NCBI GenBank assembly: GCA_965652145.1
Contig: CBFGTV010000029.1
Location: 1-41,943, forward strand
DNA length: 41,943 bases
Direction: 5' to 3'
Origin: CBFGTV01 sp965652145
Lineage (GTDB): Bacteria; Bacillota; Clostridia; Peptostreptococcales; Natronincolaceae
Shown here in pieces: positions 7,756 to 15,857 of this stretch (the first letter of the stretch is position 1; the number at the start of each line of letters is the position of its first letter). The translations under genes and the position numbers were made by a program. The notes beneath the pieces are model-generated. The model did not search any database. It was not told where the DNA came from and saw only the letters and a program-made list of their open reading frames with translations.

Positions 7756-8916
7756 CTAATTACCCACCATTCGTCTGAACATTCGATTGATTACATCGAG
7801 GAAAGAGGCTTTTTCAATGTCTTCCGGTGTAATAATGTCTACCCTTCCAACTTCTTTACCATTTAAAGATATAATTGCCTCTCCAATTTTTTCTCCTTTT
7901 TTAACTGGAGCCTGAAGGTATTGAGGCAGGATAATTTCCTGATCAACCTGGGCTTCCTCCCCCTTTTTCACCAACAGTTTAAATTCTTCCCTGGCAATAC
8001 CGTTAATTTCGGTTACTTTTCCCTTTTGTACCGGTAAAGCCCCTAAAGTACTTTCCTTTTCAATCACATCCACGGTATTATAATTGGCAAAGCCATAATC
8101 CAATAGCTTTGCAGCCTCGCTGAAGCGTATTTGTGACGATGGGGCTCCCATAATGACGGCAATGAAGGTGGTATTGCCCCGGGTAGCCGATGCTGAAAGG
8201 CAATGCTTTGCTTCTGTGGTATAGCCGGTTTTGATACCGGTGGCACCATCATAGAAGCGAATCAGCCGATTTGTATTAACCAGCTCCTGGGTGGACTGTT
8301 TTTTTCCCACCACGACGGAATCCATCCAGGTGGTTAACCAACGATGAATTTCAGGATACTTTAGTAGCTCTCGAGACATTAAGGCGATATCATAGGCACT
8401 GGTTACATGGCCCTCTGCAGGCAGACCATTACTATTGACAAAATGGGTATTTTCCATCCCCAGTTCCTTTGCCTTTTCATTCATCCTTTGTACAAACAAT
8501 TCCTCAGAGCCCGCCAGGTGTTCACCAACTGCTACACAGGCATCATTGGCTGAACGAATGGCAATTCCCTTCATCAGCTCCTCTATTGTTTTTACCTCCC
8601 CTGGCTCCAAATATAATTGGGTGCCCCCCATGCTGGATGCAAGTTCGCTGACAACCACCTGGTCCTCCAGGGTAATCTGGTTATTGGCCAATGCCTCCAT
8701 GACCAAGAGCATTGTCATAATTTTAGTGACACTGGCCGGCGGCAATGCTTCATGGACATTCTTTTCATAGAGTACTGTTCCGGTTCCGGCATCAATTAAA
8801 ATGGCGGAACGGGCATCTATTTCAAAGGGCTGCTGGCCGTAGACATCTAACATAGGTACAGTTAAAATAAATGTTAATACCAGCAATATGCAAATTAATC
8901 TATTAATCCTTTTCAT
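7756..8916 (-). CDS. dacF: D-alanyl-D-alanine carboxypeptidase (penicillin-binding protein 5 type, DacF-like)
   Basis: It removes the terminal D-Ala from peptidoglycan stem peptides outside the membrane, limiting cross-linking. The 386 residues start with a signal peptide (positive MKRINR, then a hydrophobic stretch to about residue 25). The serine-protease-like triad motifs are present: SVTK near residue 63 (SxxK), SAND near residue 122 (SxN), and KTGYT near residue 224 (KTG). A PBP5 C-terminal beta domain and an amphipathic tail follow. The ATG sits eight bases after AGGAGG. In Bacillus subtilis dacF is expressed in the forespore and lies next to the same genes (xerD, deoB, pupG). A SigF-like promoter is visible upstream here too. 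A housekeeping DacA role is the alternative. Confidence 0.92.
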   Translation of the reverse strand: MKRINRLICILLVLTFILTVPMLDVYGQQPFEIDARSAILIDAGTGTVLYEKNVHEALPPASVTKIMTMLLVMEALANNQITLEDQVVVSELASSMGGTQLYLEPGEVKTIEELMKGIAIRSANDACVAVGEHLAGSEELFVQRMNEKAKELGMENTHFVNSNGLPAEGHVTSAYDIALMSRELLKYPEIHRWLTTWMDSVVVGKKQSTQELVNTNRLIRFYDGATGIKTGYTTEAKHCLSASATRGNTTFIAVIMGAPSSQIRFSEAAKLLDYGFANYNTVDVIEKESTLGALPVQKGKVTEINGIAREEFKLLVKKGEEAQVDQEIILPQYLQAPVKKGEKIGEAIISLNGKEVGRVDIITPEDIEKASFLDVINRMFRRMVGN

Positions 8917-8946
8917 TTTACATGCTCCTCCTTCTTCGTTTTATAG

Positions 8947-8977
8947 TTATCTTCCCCACGAAGGAAAAGCATTATAC
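8947..8977 (-). promoter_or_regulatory. SigF-like promoter candidate for dacF (overlaps a possible SigA -10)
   Basis: On the minus strand GTATA (8977-8973) is followed after 16 bases by GGGAAGATAA (8956-8947), close to the forespore SigF consensus (GYATA, then GGnnAnAnT). The start site would lie about 24 bases before the dacF ATG. A TATAAT overlapping the GTATA element gives a possible SigA promoter with a poor -35. Confidence 0.45.
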
Positions 8978-9127
8978 TTAGAGATTAGATCAGTATCAGA
9001 AAAAGACACTTGTAATTTTTTGAAATCATTTTTTTAAGCTCGCCTGTTGAATAAATACCAGTATCGTAAGATACCGAGAATCATCCACAATAGAAAGCTA
9101 AGTCGTATATTACGAAAAGACTCATGA

Positions 9128-9169
9128 TAAAAGCCCAGTGGCAACTTTTTGAATGGTTGCTGCTGGGCT
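9128..9169 (-). terminator. Terminator of the deoB-pnp-pnp-pdp operon
   Basis: AGCCCAG pairs with CTGGGCT and GCAAC pairs with GTTGC across a short loop. On the minus strand a TTTTATC tail follows. It starts 15 bases after the pdp stop codon. The rest of the 8978-9127 spacer shows nothing I recognise. Confidence 0.85.
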
Positions 9170-9183
9170 ATAGAATTTAATTT

Positions 9184-10518
9184 TTATGACAGGTTCAATT
9201 GAGTTATGCCATCCTTGGTAACCACCCCAAAGATTAAAGGTCTGGTTTGAGGCTTTTCATCAGCAATTTTGTAAGCATTAAAGAGCTTTTTTAAGGCCTC
9301 TTCCTTTTTGCCTTCATCATTATAATAAATTGTAGCAAGGGCTTCCCCTTTTTGTACCAGGTCGCTGGTCTTTTTATGAAGGCGAATTCCAACGGTTAGA
9401 TCGATGGTGCTTTCCTTGGTGGCACGGCCCGCTCCAAGGCTTAAGGCACTTAATCCCACCAATTGGGCATCAATGGATTGAATAAAGCCTGCTTTTTCTG
9501 CAATAACATGGCAATTAAATTTAGCTTGGGGTAATAACTGGGGGTCTTCGATGAAGGAGCAGTCTCCACCCTGCCTTTTTACGAAAGTCTTTAATGCCTT
9601 CAAGGCCTCCCCTGTATCGATAGCGGATTGCATTTTTTCTACTCCGGCCTCTACGGATGAAACCTTTTTAGCCAATAATAGCATATAAGCACCTAAATAA
9701 ATGCATAGCTTGGTAAAATCCTTGGGCCCATGGCCTCGAAGGGTATCAACGGCCTCCATCACCTCCAGACAATTACCGATGGCACTCCCGAGGGGTTGAT
9801 CCATATCGGTAACGATGCCTATGGTATCACGATTCATACGATAGCCAATTTTCACCATTTCCTGGGCTAAACTGTAGGAATCCTCCAGCGTTTTCATAAA
9901 GGCTCCAGAGCCGGTTTTAACATCCAGTAAAATGGCATCGGCCCCTGCTGCCAGCTTCTTAGACATAATACTGCTGGCGATTAAGGAAAGGTTATCCACT
10001 GTTCCCGTCACATCCCGAAGGGCATAAAGCTTTTTATCGGCCGGTGCTAAATCTTGGGTTTGACCTACCACCGCCAATTTAATCTCATTGACATTTTGAA
10101 TAAATTGAATAATATCCATTTCCACTGAAAAGCCCGGAATGGATTCCAGCTTATCGATGGTGCCCCCGGTGTGCCCCAATCCCCTGCCTGACATTTTGGC
10201 TACAGGAACACCACAGGCCGCCACCATGGCCCCCAGGGCAATGGTGGTTTTGTCTCCTACCCCCCCGGTACTGTGCTTATCCACCTTAATACCTTCAATT
10301 TTCGATAAATCCACAATACTGCCGGAATTCATCATGGCTTCGGTTAAATAGGCGGTTTCAGCTTCATTCATTTTTTGAAAATATATGGCCATTAATAAGG
10401 CTGCTGCCTGGTAATCTGGAATACTACCCTCTGTATAGCCCTGAACAAAATAATGAATTTCTTCCCTGGTTAAGGCCTCGCCATTTCTTTTTTTTAAAAT
10501 TATATCGGTCATTACCAT
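9184..10518 (-). CDS. pdp: Pyrimidine-nucleoside phosphorylase
   Basis: It splits uridine, thymidine and deoxyuridine with phosphate into base and (deoxy)ribose-1-phosphate. The 444 residues match the thymidine/pyrimidine-nucleoside phosphorylase family: the phosphate loop KHSTGGVGDKTT lies near residue 83, MSGRGLGHTGGTIDKLES near residue 112 is the family signature, and the hydrophobic C-terminal barrel-sandwich domain follows. ATG 10518 has GAGG ten bases upstream and is preferred over ATG 10512. The start overlaps the stop of the purine phosphorylase gene before it. The sugar phosphate produced feeds DeoB, encoded at the start of the same operon. Thymidine-specific DeoA is the alternative name. 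Confidence 0.93.
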   Translation of the reverse strand: MVMTDIILKKRNGEALTREEIHYFVQGYTEGSIPDYQAAALLMAIYFQKMNEAETAYLTEAMMNSGSIVDLSKIEGIKVDKHSTGGVGDKTTIALGAMVAACGVPVAKMSGRGLGHTGGTIDKLESIPGFSVEMDIIQFIQNVNEIKLAVVGQTQDLAPADKKLYALRDVTGTVDNLSLIASSIMSKKLAAGADAILLDVKTGSGAFMKTLEDSYSLAQEMVKIGYRMNRDTIGIVTDMDQPLGSAIGNCLEVMEAVDTLRGHGPKDFTKLCIYLGAYMLLLAKKVSSVEAGVEKMQSAIDTGEALKALKTFVKRQGGDCSFIEDPQLLPQAKFNCHVIAEKAGFIQSIDAQLVGLSALSLGAGRATKESTIDLTVGIRLHKKTSDLVQKGEALATIYYNDEGKKEEALKKLFNAYKIADEKPQTRPLIFGVVTKDGITQLNLS

Positions 10519-11345
10519 GTTAATTCTACCTCTTTAATAATAGCTTTTACTAGTTTAATGAATTTTGGCTTCGTTTGATTGGCTACCTCCATAACCTGCT
10601 CGTGGCTGATGGACTCTAGGCTGTCGGGTATGGCCATGTCTGTAACACAAGAAATTCCAAGGGTTTTAAGTCCTCCATGGGCCGCTGTAATTACCTCGGG
10701 CACGGTGGACATACCAATGGTATCGGCTCCAAATCTAGTAACCATTCTAAGCTCAGCCTTTGAAAAATAGTTAGGTCCGCTGATGGCCAGATAAACCCCT
10801 TCAAAGGTTTCAATAGCAAGCTTATTACCTACCTCATGGGCCAGGGAGATCAATTGAGGATCATAGGCCCTTGACAAATCAGGAAATCTTGGGCCAAGCT
10901 CGGGCTCATTTTTTCCCATTAAGGGATTCGTTCCCATAAAATTAATATGGTCATTGATAATCATAAGGGCACCGGGATGAAGCTTGGGATTTAATCCGCC
11001 GCAGGCGTTTGTAACTATTAACAGCTTCACTCCCAAAGCCTGCATAACCCTTACAGGAAAGGTCACCTCGGTCATGGTGTAGCCTTCATAAAAATGAAAG
11101 CGTCCCTTCATGGCCATCACCATTTTTCCCTCTAGCCTGCCAATAATTAACTGTCCTGCATGGCCCTCTACAGTTGAAACAGGGAAATTAGGTATATCAG
11201 CATAATCAATTACAACAGCATCTTCAATCTCATCGGCCAGATCCCCCAGTCCTGAACCTAAAATAAGTCCAACTTTAGGCTGCTGACTAATTTTCTCCTG
11301 TAGGTATTTCTTAGCTTCATTGATTTTTTCTATTAATTGGCTCAT
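10512..11345 (-). CDS. Purine nucleoside phosphorylase paralogue with altered base-binding residues
   Basis: A 277-residue trimeric-class purine nucleoside phosphorylase, second of a tandem pair (about 55-60 percent similar by eye). The phosphate and ribose sites look intact: GSGLG (residues 30-34), GRFHFYEGY (81-89), GMSTVPEV (211-218) and H248. The base site is changed. The motif that normally reads GPTYETPAE is GPNYFSKAE, putting Phe194 where the purine-binding Glu (Glu201 in human enzyme) belongs. The usual Asn (Asn243 in human) is Asp236 in CVTDMA. Methylthioadenosine phosphorylases carry a similar SSRAE/TD pattern, and Asn-to-Asp at this site is known to favour 6-aminopurines in human enzyme. 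I infer an adenosine-type preference, not demonstrated. The ATG follows GGAGGAG. Confidence 0.85.
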   Translation of the reverse strand: MSQLIEKINEAKKYLQEKISQQPKVGLILGSGLGDLADEIEDAVVIDYADIPNFPVSTVEGHAGQLIIGRLEGKMVMAMKGRFHFYEGYTMTEVTFPVRVMQALGVKLLIVTNACGGLNPKLHPGALMIINDHINFMGTNPLMGKNEPELGPRFPDLSRAYDPQLISLAHEVGNKLAIETFEGVYLAISGPNYFSKAELRMVTRFGADTIGMSTVPEVITAAHGGLKTLGISCVTDMAIPDSLESISHEQVMEVANQTKPKFIKLVKAIIKEVELTW

Positions 11346-11360
11346 ATGCGTCTCCTCCGA

Positions 11361-12179
11361 TCATATATAGGTCAAAATGGTCTTGACATAATCAACAAAC
11401 TGCTGCTTTACCCTTTGGGTAGTTTCAATCACCTCATCATGACTTAGGGGCTGGGGTAGAATTCCTGCTGCCATATTACTGATGCATGAGATACCTAAAA
11501 CCCGTTGACCACCATGAATTGCGGCCATAACCTCGGGAACAGTGGACATGCCGACGGCATCCCCTCCAAAGAAATCGACCATTCTAATTTCAGCAGGGGT
11601 TTCATAGGTTGGCCCGCTAAAATAGGTATATACACCTTTTTGTACAGGTAAATTGATTTCTTTGGCTGCCCTTTGGGCAAGGTCAATGAGGTTTGAATCA
11701 TAGGCCTGGGACATGTCTGGAAAACGAGGGCCCAGCATTGACTCATTTTTTCCCATTAATGGGTTATTAAAGGCAAAATTAATATGATCTGTAATAATCA
11801 TTAAATCTCCCGGAGAAAAGCTGCGATTTACGCCACCTGCAGCATTGGTTACAATAATGGTATCTATTCCCAGTGCCTTCATAACACGAACTGGAAAGGT
11901 GACTTCTTCCATTGTATAGCCTTCATAATAATGAAAGCGCCCCTTCATGGCCATGACCATTTTGTTATTTAGCTTGCCAAAAACCAGCTCCCCTGCATGG
12001 CCCTCTACTGTAGAAACTGGAAAATGAGGAATTCGATTGTAGGGAATCGCCGTTGGATTTTCTATTTCGTCGGCTAAAATACCCAGGCCTGACCCTAAGA
12101 TCAGTCCAATTTGGAGGGGCCCATTAACTTCTTTTTTCAGAAATTCGGCGGCCTCTTGAATTTTTTGCATTAAATCCAT
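11361..12179 (-). CDS. punA: Purine nucleoside phosphorylase (inosine/guanosine type)
   Basis: It cleaves inosine and guanosine with phosphate to the base and ribose-1-phosphate. The 272 residues hold the complete low-molecular-mass PNP set: GSGLGILADE near residue 29, VEGHAGELVFG (59-69), GRFHYYEGY (80-88), TNAAGG, GPTYETPAEIR with Glu193, and CISNMAAG with Asn235, the two residues that recognise 6-oxopurines. Spacing to the neighbouring genes is 15 bases on each side, so it is in the deoB operon. AAGGAG precedes the ATG. It is the canonical member of the pair (PupG/PunA/DeoD-2 in other naming). Confidence 0.93.
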   Translation of the reverse strand: MDLMQKIQEAAEFLKKEVNGPLQIGLILGSGLGILADEIENPTAIPYNRIPHFPVSTVEGHAGELVFGKLNNKMVMAMKGRFHYYEGYTMEEVTFPVRVMKALGIDTIIVTNAAGGVNRSFSPGDLMIITDHINFAFNNPLMGKNESMLGPRFPDMSQAYDSNLIDLAQRAAKEINLPVQKGVYTYFSGPTYETPAEIRMVDFFGGDAVGMSTVPEVMAAIHGGQRVLGISCISNMAAGILPQPLSHDEVIETTQRVKQQFVDYVKTILTYI

Positions 12180-12194
12180 TTGTATGCTCCTTCC

Positions 12195-13367
12195 TTATTT
12201 AAGTATGCTATTCTTAAAGCTTTCACCCTTACCGGTGGCAGGAATCTCCAATATGTCAGATATAGTGGCGGCGATATCGGCAAAAGATTTTCTTGTTCCA
12301 ATATTAACATTTTCTTTGATGTTTTCACCATAGATTAAAATGGGAATATATTCCCTGGTATGGTCACTTCCCCGGAAGGTGGGATCATTGCCGTGATCAG
12401 CCGTAAAAATAATCATATCTGTAGGTCGTAAACTTTCTAATAGGTCAGGAATTCTTTCATCCATTTCCTCCAAGGCCCTTCGGTAGCCCTCTGGATCTCT
12501 TCTATGGCCATATTTTGAATCAAAATCTACTAAATTCGTGAAAATAATGCCCTGATTATCTTTTTTGAGATAGTCAATGGTGGCCTGAATACCTGCCAAA
12601 TTATCCTTGGTATGGATTGCCTCTGTTATCCCCTTCCCATTATAGATATCTTCTATTTTTCCTATGGCAATTACATCAAGACCAGAAGCCTTTGCCTTAT
12701 CGAGCAGGGTATCTTCAAAGGGATCAAGGGAATAATCTCTGCGATTGGGTGTTCTTTCAAAGCTGCCTGGTTTTCCTAAGAAGGGCCTGGCAATAATACG
12801 GGCCACTGCATATTTTCCCATCATAATTTCCCTGGCAGCTTCACACATTCGGTATAATTCCTCCAGCGGAACCACCTGTTCATGGGCTGCTATCTGAAAG
12901 ACGCTATCGGCTGAAGTATAGACAATTACCGCCCCGGTTTTCATATGTTCCCCCCCCAGCTCGTCTAAAATGACGGTGCCAGAGGCCGGCTTATTGCCAA
13001 TGACCCTTCGCCCTGTTCTTTCCTCAAAGGTTTTAATTACCTCTTCAGGGAACCCCTGGGGGAAGGTTTGAAAGGGCTCTGTTACATGGATTCCTGCCAG
13101 CTCCCAATGGCCGGTGGTGGTATCCTTACCATTGGAAACCTCGGCCGATCTTCCGTAGGCACCCTTCACAGAAGACAGGGGTTCAATTCCTGTAACTCCA
13201 TCGATATTTCCCAGGCCCAGAAGCTGTAAATTAGGTAAATTTAGTCCACCGGTTGCCTTTACTATATTTCCTATGGTATTGGCTCCCTCATCGCCAAAGG
13301 CATGGGCATCAGGAAGGGCACCAATTCCAACGCTATCCATTACAAATAAAACAACACGATTGATCAT
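12195..13367 (-). CDS. deoB: Phosphopentomutase
   Basis: It interconverts ribose-1- and ribose-5-phosphate (and the deoxy forms), linking the nucleoside phosphorylases encoded downstream to central metabolism. The 390 residues are standard for the alkaline-phosphatase-superfamily enzyme. Metal and phosphorylation motifs are visible: FVMDSVGIGALPDA at the N-terminus, KDTTTGHWE near residue 82 with the phosphorylated Thr, and FTADHGNDPT near residue 323, followed by SDHTRE. ATG 13367 has AAGGAA nine bases upstream. It is first in the four-gene operon and has a TATAAT box about 30 bases upstream. Confidence 0.95.
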   Translation of the reverse strand: MINRVVLFVMDSVGIGALPDAHAFGDEGANTIGNIVKATGGLNLPNLQLLGLGNIDGVTGIEPLSSVKGAYGRSAEVSNGKDTTTGHWELAGIHVTEPFQTFPQGFPEEVIKTFEERTGRRVIGNKPASGTVILDELGGEHMKTGAVIVYTSADSVFQIAAHEQVVPLEELYRMCEAAREIMMGKYAVARIIARPFLGKPGSFERTPNRRDYSLDPFEDTLLDKAKASGLDVIAIGKIEDIYNGKGITEAIHTKDNLAGIQATIDYLKKDNQGIIFTNLVDFDSKYGHRRDPEGYRRALEEMDERIPDLLESLRPTDMIIFTADHGNDPTFRGSDHTREYIPILIYGENIKENVNIGTRKSFADIAATISDILEIPATGKGESFKNSILK

Positions 13368-13397
13368 TCGCTAACATTCCTTTCATTTTTTAGTGTT

Positions 13398-13403
13398 ATT
13401 ATA
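13398..13403 (-). promoter_or_regulatory. Predicted -10 box of the nucleoside-salvage operon
   Basis: The minus strand carries a perfect TATAAT about 30 bases before the deoB ATG. The region 17 bases upstream is AT-rich with no clear TTGACA, so the -35 is weak or replaced by an activator. I see no operator that I can name. Confidence 0.5.
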
Positions 13404-13457
13404 CCCTGATGAAAATACGTTAATATAATTTAATGACTTTTATCCAGGACCCTGGTT

Positions 13458-13479
13458 AAAAAAGAGCCTATTGCTAGGC
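13458..13479 (-). terminator. Terminator overlapping the xerD stop codon
   Basis: On the minus strand GCCTA, the loop GCAA and TAGGC form a stem that includes the TAG stop codon of xerD, followed by TCTTTTTT. It separates the steA-to-xerD run from the deoB operon. Confidence 0.8.
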
Positions 13480-14358
13480 CCTTGGATGTGCTTTATCATA
13501 TACTTCCTTTATTTTATTTTTTGTTAAGTGCATATAGATTTGAGTTGTTGAAATATCTGAATGACCTAACATTTCCTGAACCGATTTTAAATCAGCACCG
13601 TTTTGTATCAAATGGGTAGCAAAGGAATGCCTAAGGGTATGGGGTGTTATGGTTTTTTCCAATTGAGCCTTCTTGGTGTAGGCTTTAATGATTTTCCAAA
13701 ACCCCTGGCGTGTTAACCTTTTCCCGTGGCAATTTAAAAACAGAGACGGTTCATCATGCCCCTTAATAAAGCTGTTTCGATGATTTTCAAGATAACTGCT
13801 CAACACCTTAATGGCTACGGAACCAATAGGTATGATTCGTTCCTTCATGCCGTTACAGCATCGAATATAGCCCATATCAAGGTTGACATCATCAACATTT
13901 AAAGATATCAGCTCACTAACCCGAATGCCGGTTGCATATAAAAGCTCCAGCATGGCTTTATCTCTGATCCCCTTGGGTGAATCCATTTCCGGTTGATTCA
14001 GAAGCATTTCTGTTTCCCGAAGGGATAAAATGCTAGGGGCTTTTTTTTCTGCCCTGGGGGATTCCAAATTAATGGTAGGGTCCTTTTCAACACGATTCTG
14101 GGCCAGGAGAAATTGATAAAAGCTCCTGATGGAAGCGATGTTTCTGGATATGGTAGAAGCTGCCTTCCCTTTGTTTTGTAAATAAATCAGATATGTAATG
14201 ATGGTGGTTTTAGTTGTTGTCTCAAGGCTTGTAATTTTATTTTCCGATAGGTACCCAACATATTGCCTGATATCTCGACGATAAGATTCCAGGGTATTTG
14301 TGGAAAGCTGCTTTTCATTTGCTAAATAATCGGTAAAATCTTCTATTAGTTCATACAT
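13474..14358 (-). CDS. xerD: Tyrosine site-specific recombinase, XerD type
   Basis: It is the chromosome dimer-resolving recombinase that acts at dif sites at the division septum. The 294 residues show the N-terminal SAM-like DNA-binding domain (about 1-85) and the catalytic domain with the expected residues: Arg in ATGIRVSEL near 147, HTLRHSFATHL near 241 (HxxR), LGHSDISTTQ near 264, and the nucleophilic Tyr in IYMHLT near 275. GGGAG precedes the ATG by ten bases. Position beside spoIIM, NUDIX and deoB matches the Bacillus subtilis ripX/xerD locus, which supports XerD over XerC or a phage integrase. Confidence 0.9.
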   Translation of the reverse strand: MYELIEDFTDYLANEKQLSTNTLESYRRDIRQYVGYLSENKITSLETTTKTTIITYLIYLQNKGKAASTISRNIASIRSFYQFLLAQNRVEKDPTINLESPRAEKKAPSILSLRETEMLLNQPEMDSPKGIRDKAMLELLYATGIRVSELISLNVDDVNLDMGYIRCCNGMKERIIPIGSVAIKVLSSYLENHRNSFIKGHDEPSLFLNCHGKRLTRQGFWKIIKAYTKKAQLEKTITPHTLRHSFATHLIQNGADLKSVQEMLGHSDISTTQIYMHLTKNKIKEVYDKAHPRA

Positions 14359-14569
14359 TTTTCAATAACTCCCTCTATTCAATTAAAACAAATAATAATA
14401 AATAAGTGCATTATGCTTTAAGCTTTAGATTAAAACTTTTTATTTCACACCCTAGAATGTCTATTATTTCCTATAGACCCATATTTCAATTATTCGTCGA
14501 ATCAAATAGAATTCCTGCAAAAAAATATTTTTTTATTATTTTTCTGCCCATTTCGACTGGAACAAATTA

Positions 14570-15208
14570 TCAAGCCCCCGTGGCCCTTACAATTAGCTTG
14601 ATAAAAAATGGGACAATGAAAGATTCAATCAGGGCCGCAAAGACCATTACCAATGCTGCCATCAAGTGAATATAGCTATAGGCTATTAGCTTCTTTGAAA
14701 AATGAAAGGCCCTGGTTTTATTGATCCTGCTCTTAATAAAGCTAAGGGAAAAGCTGACTGAACAGACGGCAATAAAAAGAAAGGCTGGTATTATCAGAAT
14801 CTGGTGAGGCAGTACCGCAAAAAGAAACAGTAATATTCCCTGGAGCTTGAATTCTTCGATCAGAAGGCCAACGGTAAAGCCCATTACAAAGCCCTTGAAG
14901 CCTATAATTAAAAAAATAAAGGGTAATCCGACAATTAAAATACCCATCAACCAGTTTAAAAATAAAAGCTGCAGGTTGTTATTGATGGACTGTTTAAAAA
15001 TATCAAAGCCTTTGGGGCTATTATGATCAAATAATTGAAAAAAACCTCTTAAATAGGTAACCAGCTCCAGCTTTTGGTGTCCGTCAACGGCCTTAACGGT
15101 AAAGGCCCCTACAGAAATACCAATTAAAAAGCAAAAGAATACAAAAAAATATATAGCAAGATGATCCCGTACATGCTTTTTAATGAATTCTATTATTCTG
15201 TTTGGCAC
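14570..15208 (-). CDS. spoIIM: Stage II sporulation protein M
   Basis: It is a membrane subunit of the SpoIIDMP peptidoglycan-degrading machine that drives engulfment of the forespore. The 212 residues contain about five hydrophobic segments with the SpoIIM-typical opening IIEFIKKHVRDHLAIYFFVF and the later FLIIGFKGFVMGFTVGLLIE. The start is GTG 15208, seven bases after AGGGGG. It lies between NUDIX and xerD, as in Bacillus subtilis. The 14359-14569 spacer downstream, 210 bases before xerD, is very AT-rich, and I see no convincing terminator or promoter in it. In other species SigE drives this gene; I could not find a clear SigE site here. Confidence 0.92.
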   Translation of the reverse strand: MPNRIIEFIKKHVRDHLAIYFFVFFCFLIGISVGAFTVKAVDGHQKLELVTYLRGFFQLFDHNSPKGFDIFKQSINNNLQLLFLNWLMGILIVGLPFIFLIIGFKGFVMGFTVGLLIEEFKLQGILLFLFAVLPHQILIIPAFLFIAVCSVSFSLSFIKSRINKTRAFHFSKKLIAYSYIHLMAALVMVFAALIESFIVPFFIKLIVRATGA

Positions 15209-15314
15209 AAATAAACCCCCTTATCAGACAATCTTATATTTAAAACAATATGCCTGATTAAGAAGTTTTATGCCTTGTCCTTTAGGCGAATTTACATGGT
15301 GAAATATGGATTCA

Positions 15315-15845
15315 TTAACTGATTCGTTGATATTGCAGGATGGCAATAATGGTTTTACTGTCTTTGATTTCTCCTCTGTCGAGGGCTTGTAGGGCCTCCT
15401 CTAGGGTCAGATAGATAACTTCAATATATTCATCTTCATCGGGACTGGCAGTGCCGGGCCTTAGCTCACTGGCCAGGAAAATATGTAACACCTCATTAGA
15501 AAAACCAGGACTGGTGTAAAAATCCATCATCTTTGAAATGGAATTGGCTTGAAAGCCTGTCTCCTCCTCAAGTTCTCGCCTGGCACAGTCAATAGGTGCC
15601 TCCTCTGGCTCTATCCGGCCAGCAGGAATCTCCAATAATGTATCTTCTACCGATTTTCTAAATTGCTTTACGAATATAAGCTTGTTCTCTTCTGTTATTG
15701 CCAGAATACCGACGGCTCCGTCATGCTCAACAATTTCTCTCTTGGAGTATTTTCGATCAGGCAGCTCTACCGTATCAACTCGTAAATTAATTACCTTTCC
15801 TTCATATATTCGCTCACTTTTTAAGGTTTTTTCATCAATCTTCAT
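15315..15845 (-). CDS. nudF: NUDIX hydrolase, ADP-ribose pyrophosphatase type
   Basis: It hydrolyses ADP-ribose or related nucleoside diphosphate sugars to AMP and a sugar phosphate. The 176 residues contain a full Nudix box: GRIEPEEAPIDCARRELEEE followed by TGF (about 77-99), with Gly, the metal-binding REXXEE and the closing Gly. The early stretch GAVGILAITEENKLIFVKQF and the Pro-Gly-Phe following the box are typical of the ADP-ribose branch. ATG 15845 lies a few bases after AGGAGG. It is 12 bases downstream of the DUF3866 gene. NUDIX substrates are hard to predict from sequence, so the exact substrate is open. Confidence 0.85.
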   Translation of the reverse strand: MKIDEKTLKSERIYEGKVINLRVDTVELPDRKYSKREIVEHDGAVGILAITEENKLIFVKQFRKSVEDTLLEIPAGRIEPEEAPIDCARRELEEETGFQANSISKMMDFYTSPGFSNEVLHIFLASELRPGTASPDEDEYIEVIYLTLEEALQALDRGEIKDSKTIIAILQYQRIS

Positions 15846-15857
15846 CTTTTTTTCCTC

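Noticed and set aside
13438..13460. CCAGG/CCTGG palindrome as a terminator
   Set aside because: The loop would be two bases and no T-run follows. The adjacent hairpin at 13458-13479 is the better terminator.
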